DNA of 64,000 bases from Tragulus kanchil (GCA_022376925.1 JAIOJX010000026.1:201352400-201416399), one strand, 5' to 3'; positions 1 through 28,819 are shown, counted from the stretch's first letter. The notes: generated by a model not told the origin, from the sequence alone. Made by a program: numbers and translations.

Positions 1-16837
<16,837 letters not shown>

Positions 16838-17041
16838 GGCGCGGCGGGCGCGGGGCTCCGCTGGGAGCCGCGGGAACCGCACGGGGCTGGCGCCTCCCGC
16901 TGCCCGCCTGCGTCCCTCCCCGGCTGCGCAGTGGCGCTCCGCACCGCCGGGGCGAAGTTTCTCGGGAGAAAGAGGAGGAGGAGGAGGAGGAGGTCGCGGA
17001 GGAGGAGGAGAAGGAGGAGGAGGAAACAGGTTGATATTAAA
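16838..17041 (-). other. MYB: MYB 5' untranslated region (estimated)
   Basis: The right limit is an estimate: published work places the MYB GGA-repeat block about 17 bp downstream of the start site, which puts the start near 17,041. The leader is GC-rich and contains the TCC/GGA repeats. On the sense strand it has no stop codon in frame with the ATG. No TATA box is visible. Confidence 0.6.
16974..17024 (+). promoter_or_regulatory. MYB: MYB promoter GGA repeats (G-quadruplex-forming region)
   Basis: Three GGA blocks on the plus (template) strand: six units at 16,974-16,993, four at 16,998-17,009 and four at 17,013-17,024, separated by TCGC and GAA. Three (GGA)4 tracts near the start site are a described feature of the MYB promoter; they fold into stacked tetrad-heptad G-quadruplexes and affect promoter activity. 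Here the first block has expanded to six units. The repeat is read directly; its function is taken from the literature. Confidence 0.85.
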
Positions 17042-17560
17042 GTGTAAACTCTGTAAACAAGAGATGCCATCAAACAAAGAGCTTTGGACACTCCCCCTCC
17101 CGCCAAATCTGGCGCCCTGCAGTGCGCACGCGCCCTGTCCGCCGCCTCCGCGGTCGCCTTGGCTGCCGCCCTCCCGGCTGCCTGGCCGGCGGGGCCGCGG
17201 CTCCCCTCCGGCTCTCGCGCCGCGGCGCTGCTCCTGGCGCGAGGCGAGGCCCGGGCGGCGCGCGGGCGGAGAGCCCGGGGCCGGGGAGGGGAGGCTTGGG
17301 GACGCGGCGGCGCCTTTTCCTGAGCAAACCCCGCTCTCCGGCACGGGTGGCGCGGGCCCGCGCCAAGTCCCATGATGCTGCCTCCCTTCCTTCTCGGTGG
17401 CCGCACCGCCGTCGCCCACCGGGCTTGCTCCAGGGCAACCAGAACGGTGCTCGCCGAGATCCGGCTCACCGTCGCTGGGGCGGCAAGGAACAGGCGGGAG
17501 GGAAATTCCCGCACTGGAGATTGGATTTTAGGCAGGGTGTAAACCTCAGCTCCCTGCAGA
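17042..17560 (-). promoter_or_regulatory. MYB: MYB proximal promoter in CpG island
   Basis: TATA-less, very CpG-rich sequence directly upstream of the estimated start, with many GC boxes (for example around 17,170-17,300). The CpG density falls sharply after about 17,520, where AT-rich upstream DNA begins. Long open frames here on both strands reflect GC-rich composition. Confidence 0.75.
17098..17107 (-). promoter_or_regulatory. E2F-type site in MYB promoter
   Basis: The minus strand reads TTTGGCGGGA, a full E2F consensus, about 55-65 bp upstream of the estimated start. E2F control of MYB is established in other mammals. A second GC-rich element, TGGCGCC, follows at about 17,110. Confidence 0.6.
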
Positions 17561-18194
17561 TGGGGGAACCTTAGGTTGGGCGGTCTGTAGTACAGGATGG
17601 GAACATACGTTTGCACAGGATGTTTGGCTAGGTGTTTTGGGGGGTTTTGTTCTGTTTTTTAAATAAAGAACATCTCTAATGTAACTTGATGACAAATGAT
17701 ATTCAAATACGAGTAGGGCTGGAGCTATCACCGCTCGCACACGGGGCAACCAGCGAAGCTTTCACTCTCCACCCAGATCCTAGAACCGACACACCACCTT
17801 CGCATTGTCACATGCTTTCTTTCTCACCCGGGCACACGCCCGGCCCCACCCACCCAGCCCGGCCCAGCTGGCGCCCACCACACACTTCTGTCCATGCAGA
17901 ATGCAGCGCGCGCTCTGGACTACACACCTGCAAAATCCACGGGGGTCCAAACAGTCCGCCCCTGGCAGAACTCAGGAATCCCCACGGGTGCTTACATGGT
18001 TTGAAAAGTTCAACAGTTTGTGATACGGAGGTTGGGATCTACATGTCGTGTAGTGTAGTGTTTTACGAGATAAAAATCACTGAAGACTTTTGTGTTCACT
18101 TAACTAGGGGCTCCCAAACAAGTAAGGTGAGAAGAAAAGCGCTGAATTTATGAGGATCGATGACTGGGGGATTTTAGGGGAGTTTTAGTTTTAC
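17561..18194. other. MYB upstream DNA, 0.5-1.1 kb from the start site
   Basis: Single-copy upstream sequence. GC content is moderate at 17,800-18,000 and then AT-rich. No recognisable repeat or gene. Confidence 0.6.
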
Positions 18195-20373
18195 TTCCGT
18201 TTATACACTTGTACCATTGGGGACTTTTTTTTTTTTTTTTTCCATTCTCTGTACACACCAATTTATTTTTCCTTTAATCTTATAGGAGTTTGAGACTTCT
18301 GCTGACTGGGTTTGTGAGTGTCCCATGCGACCTAGCAGTTCTAACTTAGCTCAGAAAGCATTTTTCTTACTAAAAAAGCATTTTCTTACTGATATGAGTC
18401 ATAATTTTATTAAATGGTGAAACATGCTTGGTTTCAAGACTTTATCTGGTGTTTTAAACTTTGTTTCTTAACATTGTAATATGGCTTAAATCTTTATCAA
18501 AAAGTATTAAGTTTCTCGTTAGGTTTTAGCTTTCCTTTCTCCATGAGAAGGAAAACAACACTGAAACAAAATCATTGCAATGTAATTCAGGTCACAATCT
18601 TGAAAGACAAGTTGATATATTTTAAAATATAATATTAATTACTCGATTCTATAGTAAAATTTTTCTCCATATCAAAAGTAAACAATTAAAAAATATCTAG
18701 AACAAACATCTTGAAACCACCCTTAAAGTAATTGCATCTGTCTTTGTTATTACTTTCTGAATTTAACTGGCATGATTCCCAAATACTCTGTGGCAAACCA
18801 GTGATCCTCAAGAGTGTCTGAACCCTAACATTTCTTATGAGATAGAAGTGCTTTATGATTCTTAAATTCCTTTTAGGTAGAAAACTCAATGTTATTTCCT
18901 TTATTCCCTTTTGCATTATTTTCCTATATGTTGTTCTGAGAATTTATAACAGTTTCATTTCCAGACATTTTGGAGTTTAGCTTCACATTTTTTGCCTCAT
19001 ATGTGTGACAAAAATACGTATGGGGGCAGATATAGTCTAACAAAAAGTATACATGCAGTGATCTTACTAAGCTTATCTGGGGTATATAGCCATCTGATAA
19101 GTATATAAAAAAATGGACTCAAATGGAGTTAGAATTTCTTGTATGGATGAAAATATATTTTCAAAGGCATTGCAGAATGTTTATTGTAATTATATTTGTA
19201 CATTTCCTTCCTTCATTTATAAATACTACAAATGTATTTTTGGATGACACTATTATATATCAGTTTCATTCATATTAAAGTCTTTTTTTTTTCCGTTTAT
19301 ACACTTGTACCATTGGGGACTTTTTTTTTCCATTCTCTGTACACACCAATTTATTTTTCCTTTAATCTTATAGGAGTTTGAGACTTCTGCTGACTGGGTT
19401 TGTGAGTGTCCCATGCGACCTAGCAGTTCTAACTTAGCTCAGAAAGCATTTTTCTTACTAAAAAAGCATTTTCTTACTGATATGAGTCATAATTTTATTA
19501 AATGGTGAAACATGCTTGGTTTCAAGACTTTATCTGGTGTTTTAAACTTTGTTTCTTAACATTGTAATATGGCTTAAATCTTTATCAAAAAGTATTAAGT
19601 TTCTCGTTAGGTTTTAGCTTTCCTTTCTCCATGAGAAGGAAAACAACACTGAAACAAAATCATTGCAATGTAATTCAGGTCACAATCTTGAAAGACAAGT
19701 TGATATATTTTAAAATATAATATTAATTACTCGATTCTATAGTAAAATTTTTCTCCATATCAAAAGTAAACAATTAAAAAATATCTAGAACAAACATCTT
19801 GAAACCACCCTTAAAGTAATTGCATCTGTCTTTGTTATTACTTTCTGAATTTAACTGGCATGATTCCCAAATACTCTGTGGCAAACCAGTGATCCTCAAG
19901 AGTGTCTGAACCCTAACATTTCTTATGAGATAGAAGTGCTTTATGATTCTTAAATTCCTTTTAGGTAGAAAACTCAATGTTATTTCCTTTATTCCCTTTT
20001 GCATTATTTTCCTATATGTTGTTCTGAGAATTTATAACAGTTTCATTTCCAGACATTTTGGAGTTTAGCTTCACATTTTTTGCCTCATATGTGTGACAAA
20101 AATACGTATGGGGGCAGATATAGTCTAACAAAAAGTATACATGCAGTGATCTTACTAAGCTTATCTGGGGTATATAGCCATCTGATAAGTATATAAAAAA
20201 ATGGACTCAAATGGAGTTAGAATTTCTTGTATGGATGAAAATATATTTTCAAAGGCATTGCAGAATGTTTATTGTAATTATATTTGTACATTTCCTTCCT
20301 TCATTTATAAATACTACAAATGTATTTTTGGATGACACTATTATATATCAGTTTCATTCATATTAAAGTCTTC
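18195..20373. repeat. Tandem duplication 6 (copies 18195-19283 and 19291-20373)
   Basis: Direct repeat upstream of MYB. Offset 1096, falling to 1088 because the T homopolymer after GGGGAC is about 18 nt in the first copy and 9 nt in the second. Otherwise near identical. Confidence 0.95.
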
Positions 20374-20477
20374 TCTTTTTTTAAGTTGTGCTGCATGAAT
20401 CACTTTAGGGTGGCAGACCTGGGCTAGAGCTAAGTATTCATACACAACCTTTTTTTGCAATGTACTAGACAAGGGTT

Positions 20478-20520
20478 GGGCTTCCTTGTAGGCTAAAGAG
20501 TCCACCTGCCAATGCAACAG

Positions 20521-20553
<33 letters not shown>

Positions 20554-21015
20554 TGTGTGTTTAAAGGGTTTTTTGTGTTTTTTTTGGCTACTTCTATTGA
20601 TCTTTTATTTATTTATCTTTGTTCTTTGGCCTGTGTGGGCTTCCCATCTCAGTGGCCTCTCTCATTGCAGAGCACCGGCTCTGGGCACATGCACTCCAGA
20701 GCTCCTACTGGGTAATTGGACACATCAGTGAAGCCGCTCCACGGCACGTGGGATCTTCCCAGGCCAGGGATCGAACTGGCTCCCCCTGCACTGCAAGGTG
20801 GTGTCCTTACCCACTGGACCACCAGGGAAGCCCCAGATGTGTGTTTGATCCCTGGGTTGAGAAGATCCCTTGGAGAAGGAAATAGCAATTCACTCCAGTA
20901 TTCTTTTTTTGTTGTTGTTATTCACTTCATATTTGTTTCTGATCATGTCACTTCAGTATTCTTGCCTGGAAAATCCCACGAACAGAGTCAGAAACAACTT
21001 TGCAACTAAACAACA
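20478..21015 (+). mobile_element. Bov-tA/BOV-A2 SINE split by a CHR SINE insertion (duplicated at 21573-22110)
   Basis: The host SINE starts GGGCTTCCTTGTAGGCTAAA and resumes after the insertion with TTTGATCCCTGGGTTGAGAA. The right part also holds an extra 50-bp T-rich segment between two CAGTATTC copies (about 20,899-20,958). Confidence 0.8.
20556..20834 (-). mobile_element. CHR-type SINE nested in the Bov-tA (copy at about 21651-21929)
   Basis: Reverse-oriented element ending GACCACCAGGGAAGCCCC. The flanking target-site duplication is AGATGTGTGT at 20,519-20,528 and 20,835-20,844; a GT array has expanded from the left one. The order of insertion is therefore clear. Confidence 0.85.
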
Positions 21016-21024
21016 AGACAGGGA

Positions 21025-21205
21025 TCAGCAAACTTTTCTGTAAACAACCACATAATAAATGTTTTAGAGTTCGGGGCTCTGTTGCCTATTCTTCTACTTA
21101 TATTTTTCTGTTTTTTAACAGCACTTCAAAAATACCAAAACCATTTTTAGCTTAATGGCCACATCCAGACTGCAGTCCATAGTTGCCCAACACTAAACCA
21201 GTGAC
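21025..21205. repeat. hAT-Charlie remnant, MER1-like (copy at about 22120-22300)
   Basis: GATCAGCAAACTTTTCTGTA followed by ATAAATGTTTTAGAGTT and a GGCCACATCCAGACTGCAG-like end, as in old MER1-type non-autonomous DNA transposons. Confidence 0.6.
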
Positions 21206-22299
21206 CTCAACCAGTTTAGCTATTTGTTGAAAAATGAAATAGTAAAAAGTTACATGTATCATAAGTTCGGGTATATAGCCATCTGATAAGTATATAAAAA
21301 AATGGACTCAAATGGAGTTAGAATTTCTTGTATGGATGAAAATATATTTTCAAAGGCATTGCAGAATGTTTATTGTAATTATATTTGTACATTTCCTTCC
21401 TTCATTTATAAATACTACAAATGTATTTTTGGATGACACTATTATATATCAGTTTCATTCATATTAAAGTCTTCTCTTTTTTTAAGTTGTGCTGCATGAA
21501 TCACTTTAGGGTGGCAGACCTGGGCTAGAGCTAAGTATTCATACACAACCTTTTTTTGCAATGTACTAGACAAGGGTTGGGCTTCCTTGTAGGCTAAAGA
21601 GTCCACCTGCCAATGCAACAGATGTGTGTGTGTGTGTGTGTGTGTGAGTGTGTGTTTAAAGGGTTTTTTGTGTTTTTTTTGGCTACTTCTATTGATCTTT
21701 TATTTATTTATCTTTGTTCTTTGGCCTGTGTGGGCTTCCCATCTCAGTGGCCTCTCTCATTGCAGAGCACCGGCTCTGGGCACATGCACTCCAGAGCTCC
21801 TACTGGGTAATTGGACACATCAGTGAAGCCGCTCCACGGCACGTGGGATCTTCCCAGGCCAGGGATCGAACTGGCTCCCCCTGCACTGCAAGGTGGTGTC
21901 CTTACCCACTGGACCACCAGGGAAGCCCCAGATGTGTGTTTGATCCCTGGGTTGAGAAGATCCCTTGGAGAAGGAAATAGCAATTCACTCCAGTATTCTT
22001 TTTTTGTTGTTGTTATTCACTTCATATTTGTTTCTGATCATGTCACTTCAGTATTCTTGCCTGGAAAATCCCACGAACAGAGTCAGAAACAACTTTGCAA
22101 CTAAACAACAAGACAGGGATCAGCAAACTTTTCTGTAAACAACCACATAATAAATGTTTTAGAGTTCGGGGCTCTGTTGCCTATTCTTCTACTTATATTT
22201 TTCTGTTTTTTAACAGCACTTCAAAAATACCAAAACCATTTTTAGCTTAATGGCCACATCCAGACTGCAGTCCATAGTTGCCCAACACTAAACCAGTGA

Positions 22300-22445
22300 C
22301 CCTCAACCTTGAGAATCCAAATCATTGGGTGTACCCATAAAAAACACACTGACCCAGGCCATCCCCCTAGATTACATGACTCAGTCAGTTTGAGACAGGG
22401 CCCAGAAAACTGCATTTTAAACAAGCATCCAAAGGGGTTTTTTCA
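22300..22445 (+). repeat. MER5A-like hAT remnant
   Basis: Starts CCAGTGACCCTCAACCTTGA and has GGCCATCCCCCTAGATTA, matching the MER5A pattern in diverged form. Confidence 0.6.
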
Positions 22446-25400
22446 GGGAAGCTGTCTCTGGATCAGTCATCGATCATCTCAGTATTGAAGTGAAGGCAGA
22501 CTGATTCAAAACACTTTTCCCCCCGCCCATTGCCTCTCATGGCCTTCCTTTATCTCAATCTCTTTCACCTCTCCTGGGTTAAGAAATCAGGCTCTCAAAA
22601 ACCTAAGACAACATAGTAGGTCCTGGGGACATCGGTGTCAGTGACCACTGGGCTGTGGCATTCTACTTACTCTTAAGCTTAAGCTTCATATTTGCAACTT
22701 GAAAGCAAAGGAATCTCTTGATTGCTTACTTATCATCATTATGAGTCTCTTCCTCCAGAAAGCCAACACTGAAAACGTTTTGTTTTACTTTAAACATTGG
22801 AGGAGGGTTAACAGAAGAAAGAAGAATTTTCTAGCTTTTTTGCTCTGACTGCTGAAAAATTCTGGGTACATGATGGGTCTTTAATACCTGTGAGCAGTGT
22901 CCCAAAGATGAAGGAGGATTATCAATGTTGGTGACAGACCAGGCCCCAGGGGTTTCATGTCTCTAACCACCCACCTTTTCCCACCCCCTCAATCCAATTT
23001 GATTCAGAGCTTTAAGAGGGAGATAATTACAGTAAACACCAAATACTAAAGTACAGACAATTCTTGATCATTTCAGCTAATGAATGACAGCTGTAGCATA
23101 TATAATTGAAATCCATAGGTTTGAGATAAACCTCAAGTTGGTTCACACAGCAAATCTTTTGGTAATAACAATGGGGCAGGTACTTAGTGCAGTATGTTTC
23201 ATAGAGCCTCCATATGGGATGGCAACCAAAACTTTTTTATCCTTCAGTGATTTCTGGGCTTGGCATTTCCTATTTGTTTTCAACCTTCAGGTTCTCATAA
23301 ACATATATCTATTTCCATGACAACCAACCTGCATATTTTCTTTGCCATTGGCACTGAGTCTGAATAAAGGTATGAGGGTGTTTTTGTATGTGATGAGGGA
23401 AGGATATTCCAGAGGAATGGGAAAGGGTGAACAAAAGCACACAATCATGAGCCATGGTGCAGGGAATAAGGAGGTGGCTAGATTTCTTGGAACAGGGATG
23501 AGTGTTTTTGACTGGAAGGTCTAAATTATCAGAGCCAGTGCATTTGGAAGTTTAACCTAACAGTATTACAGATAGATTGGAAAGAGAAGAAGGAGTAGGG
23601 GAAGAAGTCAATTAATTGGGCTGGACTAGAACAGTAACCCGATTTGGAATGGAAAGGAAGGGATTTGAAGACCATTGCAGAGGCAGAACCTTCAAAACTT
23701 AGTAACTGATTGGATGGCTATTGGAGGCACCATTAATAGAAATAGGGAAGTCAAGAGGGGAAGAGAAGTGTGCACTAAGGAGATTCAAAGAGGAAAGTGA
23801 GTTTAGATTTCAGTATGTTAAGTTTGTGGTTTCTTATGGAAGAGATCCGGGTAGAGCTGTTGAGCAGGTGGTAGGGAGTGTGGGATCAGCGCCTGCAAGA
23901 GAGGTTACGCTGGGACGTTTGTGTGCTGGGGCAAAACTTTGGAAGCCCGTGGTTAGACACAGACATTATCAAACCCTAAATTGTATAAACCTACAGTTAA
24001 AGAGATTTTAAAATATAATAAATATTCAAAGCTCATCATTTCCTAATTGTTTTACCTCATTTCACTGTTACATGTGCTCTTGAGGATATTTATCCCTATT
24101 ATATCTGCATCATGGAAATTCTATGTAATACATGTGAATGTACATGTCTGTCCAATTTTGTGTTCAGAAAAGTCATGTAAGTAGCTTGAAACTGGCTTTG
24201 GTTGGAGGGTGTGCCCCACAAAAGGTGGCAGATACAAATAAGGGATTTCCACCTACCTTCGAAAACTGGTTGTTAAATGTTTACCAGGGCAACACTGGAT
24301 GAATGCCATATTTAAGAGCATAAAGACAAAATTGTACTATAGCATGACTTTGCTAATAGATGTTTGTATATAGAGATGGCTAAGGAAAAGTCTTTAGAGA
24401 ATATTTAAGAGGTGGGTTAGAAGACTGGGTTGGGACTGAGTGTAGGAGCTCCGTGGAGAGACATGTTGGGAAGTAAGGAAAGTTTCTAGATATATATATC
24501 AATAAATGTTTTTGTCTTTTCTTCTATTTTGATGTGAATTTTGTATGATGTGAATTTTGTATTTTGGCCACTGGTTTTGAAAGATTTTCCTTTAATTTGA
24601 GAAGCAGTATTTTTCAGGCAGTGACTTTCAAACATTTTGGATCATGACCTCACATTATTCTCTTCTATTCCATTCCATTCCAACCCATTCCATTCTCTTC
24701 TACATACATCCTGGTTTGGAACTCTACCTTATTTTTGTGCCCCACTTCTAGGTACTGAATGTTTAAAAATCACTGCTGAAAGGACGAAGGCCTCACCTCC
24801 TCCTGCTTTAGAAAATCTCCTTTATGGAGTCACTAACTTTACCCCATGTGGCAGTCCTCCCTTTTCAAAGTTTTTGGGGAAAGTCCTCCAAACCAGTTTA
24901 CAGAAATAATTTTTCTCCCTTCTTGTCTCACAACTATCCTTGGCCCATTCTTCCTCCCTTTCCATACTTCCTCCACGTGTGTCATCAGCATAAAACATCA
25001 GCTTTCAGAGTCAGCCAACAAAACAGCAAGCTTTTCTTAACAGAGGTCATAACTGAAACAGCAACAATAATGCTTAGGGGCTTCTTGGAGTAATGAAATG
25101 ACAAGGTGGGCGAAGCAGCTTCATCCAACGTACAGCAGATGGAAAATTCTCTAAGCCTCCAATTCCAAACCTTCAAAAGACAGAGATTGCAAGAAAGATC
25201 TTGAAAGGTCTTTCTTCCAGTCTTTAACATTCTGTTTTCCCTAGAATGCCTAGGTGTCCCATGTTACCTCTATATGCCTGACTATGTCCGTAGTTTGTTT
25301 TTATTGCACTGTGTGAGGCATGAGCTTGCAGAAAGGACAGGGCCTTTTTCTAGATGTTTCTTGTTCACTCTAGGCCTCTGTTCCAATCCTATTGGCCCCA

Positions 25401-25557
25401 CCTTTTCCTAGATCATCTGACCTTCACCATGCTCTACCATACTATCCCCCTGACTTCTTTCCCCCTCTATGGCCTCTTTCTCCCCCATCCATTCTCTCCT
25501 CACCGCTGGATCAATCTCACTCTAACCACTTTTGGTAGTCTAGTCGTATGTTAAGAT
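22446..25557. other. Non-coding intergenic DNA, single copy
   Basis: No gene seen. There is an ATTCC-rich short tract at about 24,660-24,700, and a purine-rich old-repeat-like stretch at 23,540-23,960 that I cannot name. The open frames are short and unremarkable. Confidence 0.6.
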
Positions 25558-25579
25558 CCCATAACTAGCTCCCTAATAT

Positions 25580-25980
25580 TGAGAAGATAAGATCTGAACT
25601 CCTTGGCATTCCCTGCCTTGAGCTTGCTGTGACCTCGGTGCCTACATGGCCTGCCCCTGGGGGTGATGATATTTAATAACTAGGATGGTTCGCGTACCAG
25701 CCAATCCTAATAGGCTTGGCTAAGCCGAGCCTGTTTAGCTCCCATGGGGCGCACTGGCTGAGTGTCATGCTTTACGACACACCTCCGTTCCAACCTTATC
25801 TCCTGGTGCTCTCTGTTCCCTCCGCTTCCTCCCCATAAAACCATTGGCAATCTCAGGGCCTTTGCTTACACCATGCCTTCTGCCTGCAATGCTTTCCTTC
25901 CTCCTCTCTGCTTACTTAAGTGCCTGGCCCCATCCTTAGGTCCCGCTGAAGCCCAGCCTTTCTTCTGAAGCCCTCTTCAG
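25580..25980 (+). repeat. L2 LINE 3' remnant (copy at 26791-27191)
   Basis: Diverged L2 tail: TCTGAACTCCTTGGCATTCC, then CAGGGCCTTTGCTTACACC, then CTGCCTGCAATGCTTTCC, then GAAGCCCAGCC. Short open frames here are L2-derived. Confidence 0.65.
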
Positions 25981-25985
25981 TTAGT

Positions 25986-26193
25986 CAGTGTTAGTTGCTC
26001 AGTCATGTCCAACTCTTTGTGACCCCATGTGGCCCCATGGACGGTAGCATGTGAGGCTCCTCTATCCATGCAATTCTCCAGGCAAGAATACTGGAGTGGG
26101 TTGTCATTTCCTTCTCCAGGGGATCTTCCCCATCTGGGGATTGAACCTGGGTCTCCAGTATTGCCGACAGATTCTTTACAGCCTGAGTCACCT
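25986..26193 (+). mobile_element. Bov-tA SINE (copy at 27197-27404)
   Basis: GTGTTAGTTGCTCAGTCATG through GGCAAGAATACTGGAGTGGG to TTTACAGCCTGAGTCACC. It is inserted into the end of the L2 remnant. Confidence 0.9.
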
Positions 26194-26569
26194 CTTAGAT
26201 TTCATTAATCCACAATCATCCTGCCCGGCTGTGACTTGTGTTCATAGTCTCTTTCCTGCCTTTTATTGAGCATATGGCCTAGGTTACCTTTCTCTGTTAT
26301 TTATTCACTTATCTCTTTTCTCTGTCTTAATTTTGTATAATGTACCTTATCTCATCTTGAGTTTTGCTTATACACTAGAGGCGTGGGGTGTATTTTCTAC
26401 TTTTCCGAATACTTGGTGGACTAGGAGCTTAAGCACAAGGATGCCCATAAATGTTTGTGGTGTTGTTGACAGTTGATGAAGAATTAGTGGGAACTGTTGT
26501 GTGTGTATGTGTGTACGTGTGTGCACCTTTAAAAAAGGTACATTTAATGCCTTGTATTTGGTTTTTAAA

Positions 26570-26760
26570 GTTTACAACAGGTTTTGCCATACATTATCTC
26601 ACTGAATCCCCATAAAAGTTCTTATCTTTCTGCCTGTGACTTTTGCGTCCTAGATATTTTCCTCATTTTCGGATCCTCATTAACTGAAGTTGAGAGTGGT
26701 GAAGTGATTTGCTCAAGGTCATCCAGACAATAAACTGAAGAGCTGGATCAATCTCACTTA
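26570..26760 (-). repeat. MIR remnant (copy at 27781-27970)
   Basis: Reverse MIR: ATTATCTCACTGAATCCCCA, then CTCAAGGTCATCCAGACAAT and GAGCTGGGAT. Confidence 0.7.
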
Positions 26761-27955
26761 AGATCTGAACCATAACTAGCTCCCTAATATTGAGAAGATA
26801 AGATCTGAACTCCTTGGCATTCCCTGCCTTGAGCTTGCTGTGACCTCGGTGCCTACATGGCCTGCCCCTGGGGGTGATGATATTTAATAACTAGGATGGT
26901 TCGCGTACCAACCAATCCTAATAGGCTTGGCTAAGCCGAGCCTGTTTAGCTCCCATGGGGCGCACTGGCTGAGTGTCATGCTTTACGACACACCTCCGTT
27001 CCAACCTTATCTCCTGGTGCTCTCTGTTCCCTCCGCTTCCTCCCCATAAAACCATTGGCAATCTCAGGGCCTTTGCTTACACCATGCCTTCTGCCTGCAA
27101 TGCTTTCCTTCCTCCTCTCTGCTTACTTAAGTGCCTGGCCCCATCCTTAGGTCCCGCTGAAGCCCAGCCTTTCTTCTGAAGCCCTCTTCAGTTAGTCAGT
27201 GTTAGTTGCTCAGTCATGTCCAACTCTTTGTGACCCCATGTGGCCCCATGGACGGTAGCATGTGAGGCTCCTCTATCCATGCAATTCTCCAGGCAAGAAT
27301 ACTGGAGTGGGTTGTCATTTCCTTCTCCAGGGGATCTTCCCCATCTGGGGATTGAACCTGGGTCTCCAGTATTGCCGACAGATTCTTTACAGCCTGAGTC
27401 ACCTCTTAGATTTCATTAATCCACAATCATCCTGCCCGGCTGTGACTTGTGTTCATAGTCTCTTTCCTGCCTTTTATTGAGCATATGGCCTAGGTTACCT
27501 TTCTCTGTTATTTATTCACTTATCTCTTTTCTCTGTCTTAATTTTGTATAATGTACCTTATCTCATCTTGAGTTTTGCTTATACACTAGAGGCGTGGGGT
27601 GTATTTTCTACTTTTCCGAATACTTGGTGGACTAGGAGCTTAAGCACAAGGATGCCCATAAATGTTTGTGGTGTTGTTGACAGTTGATGAAGAATTAGTG
27701 GGAACTGTTGTGTGTGTATGTGTGTACGTGTGTGCACCTTTAAAAAAGGTACATTTAATGCCTTGTATTTGGTTTTTAAAGTTTACAACAGGTTTTGCCA
27801 TACATTATCTCACTGAATCCCCATAAAAGTTCTTATCTTTCTGCCTGTGACTTTTGCGTCCTAGATATTTTCCTCATTTTCGGATCCTCATTAACTGAAG
27901 TTGAGAGTGGTGAAGTGATTTGCTCAAGGTCATCCAGACAATAAACTGAAGAGCT

Positions 27956-28818
27956 GGGATTATTTAAACCCAAGTTTTTTATTTCGATTCCTGAGTACTG
28001 TCCACTACAGTATATGGTAGCCTCCAACTTTTAATTTCTCCCCTTTTATGTTCCTGTAATTCTCCTCAAATTGGATTCCTTCACATGCATTCAATTCTGT
28101 CCTCAAGTAAAGGTTAATAGCCTCAGAAATTATATCGATACCATCATTTTAATCTTAGCAGTAGTGCTTTATTTCTAGTGTTTGTATAATTTGTTGTCCT
28201 TTTGGCAACTTGACTCTGGGGCTCTTTTCTTTCAAAGCATGTTTGTTTTCGATGTAGTTTCTCTGAATTTTATTTCTTCCATTTCCACTCTATCATTTTA
28301 TATTTCTTTCTTTCTTTAATATATCTGTATGTGATATTGAATTCTATTCTTTTATCTCAAGGAGCTGTCCATTTTGAAACTAGTGATAAACTCAATGAGT
28401 GAGTGAGTGCTTAATTCCAGCAAATATGAAAAGCTTTCTTAGTCTTCATGAAAACTATTTGGTAAGACCTGGAATCTTTTCTAATCACTAATATGTCTTT
28501 CCTCTCGTTTTCTTCCCTCCTCCCTTGCTTCTATTACCCTCCTTCCCTTCTTTCCTTCTTTCTATCTGAATCAACAGGCTAGGAAAATGAAGCTCTTTCC
28601 TCCACCAGAACAAGGACAGGGGAATGACTTTAGGATAGTTGTTACTTTCTTTAGCTCTTCAAATCAAGTGGACTACTTAATTTAAAATGTGAACCCTGTT
28701 GAGATAAAGTATACCATTGCTCTGTTCTTTCCATTTAAATTTATTGCTAGAAATATTAATATAAATATTTGTGGAAATGTAAAACAAATACTACAAAAGT
28801 TGTGACATCTATAGAGAC
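27956..28818. other. Non-coding AT-rich intergenic DNA
   Basis: No gene or clear element. Contains a pyrimidine-rich stretch (CTTCC/TTTC motifs) at 28,498-28,565. Confidence 0.6.
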
Positions 28819-28819
28819 T

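Larger units (their letters stand above)
20168..22308. repeat. Tandem duplication 7 (copies 20168-21212 and 21269-22308)
   Basis: Direct repeat, offset 1101, falling to 1095 after a shorter GT array in the second copy. It contains a nested SINE pair and a hAT remnant. A 56-bp linker (21,213-21,268) separates the copies. Its left end overlaps duplication 6, so that segment is present three times. Confidence 0.95.
25558..27955. repeat. Tandem duplication 8 (copies 25558-26747 and 26769-27955)
   Basis: Direct repeat, offset 1211 bp. It holds an L2 fragment, a Bov-tA SINE and a MIR. One SNP seen (GTACCAGCC against GTACCAACC). The linker GGATCAATCTCACTTAAGAT repeats DNA from about 25,508-25,524 with a piece missing. 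Confidence 0.95.
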
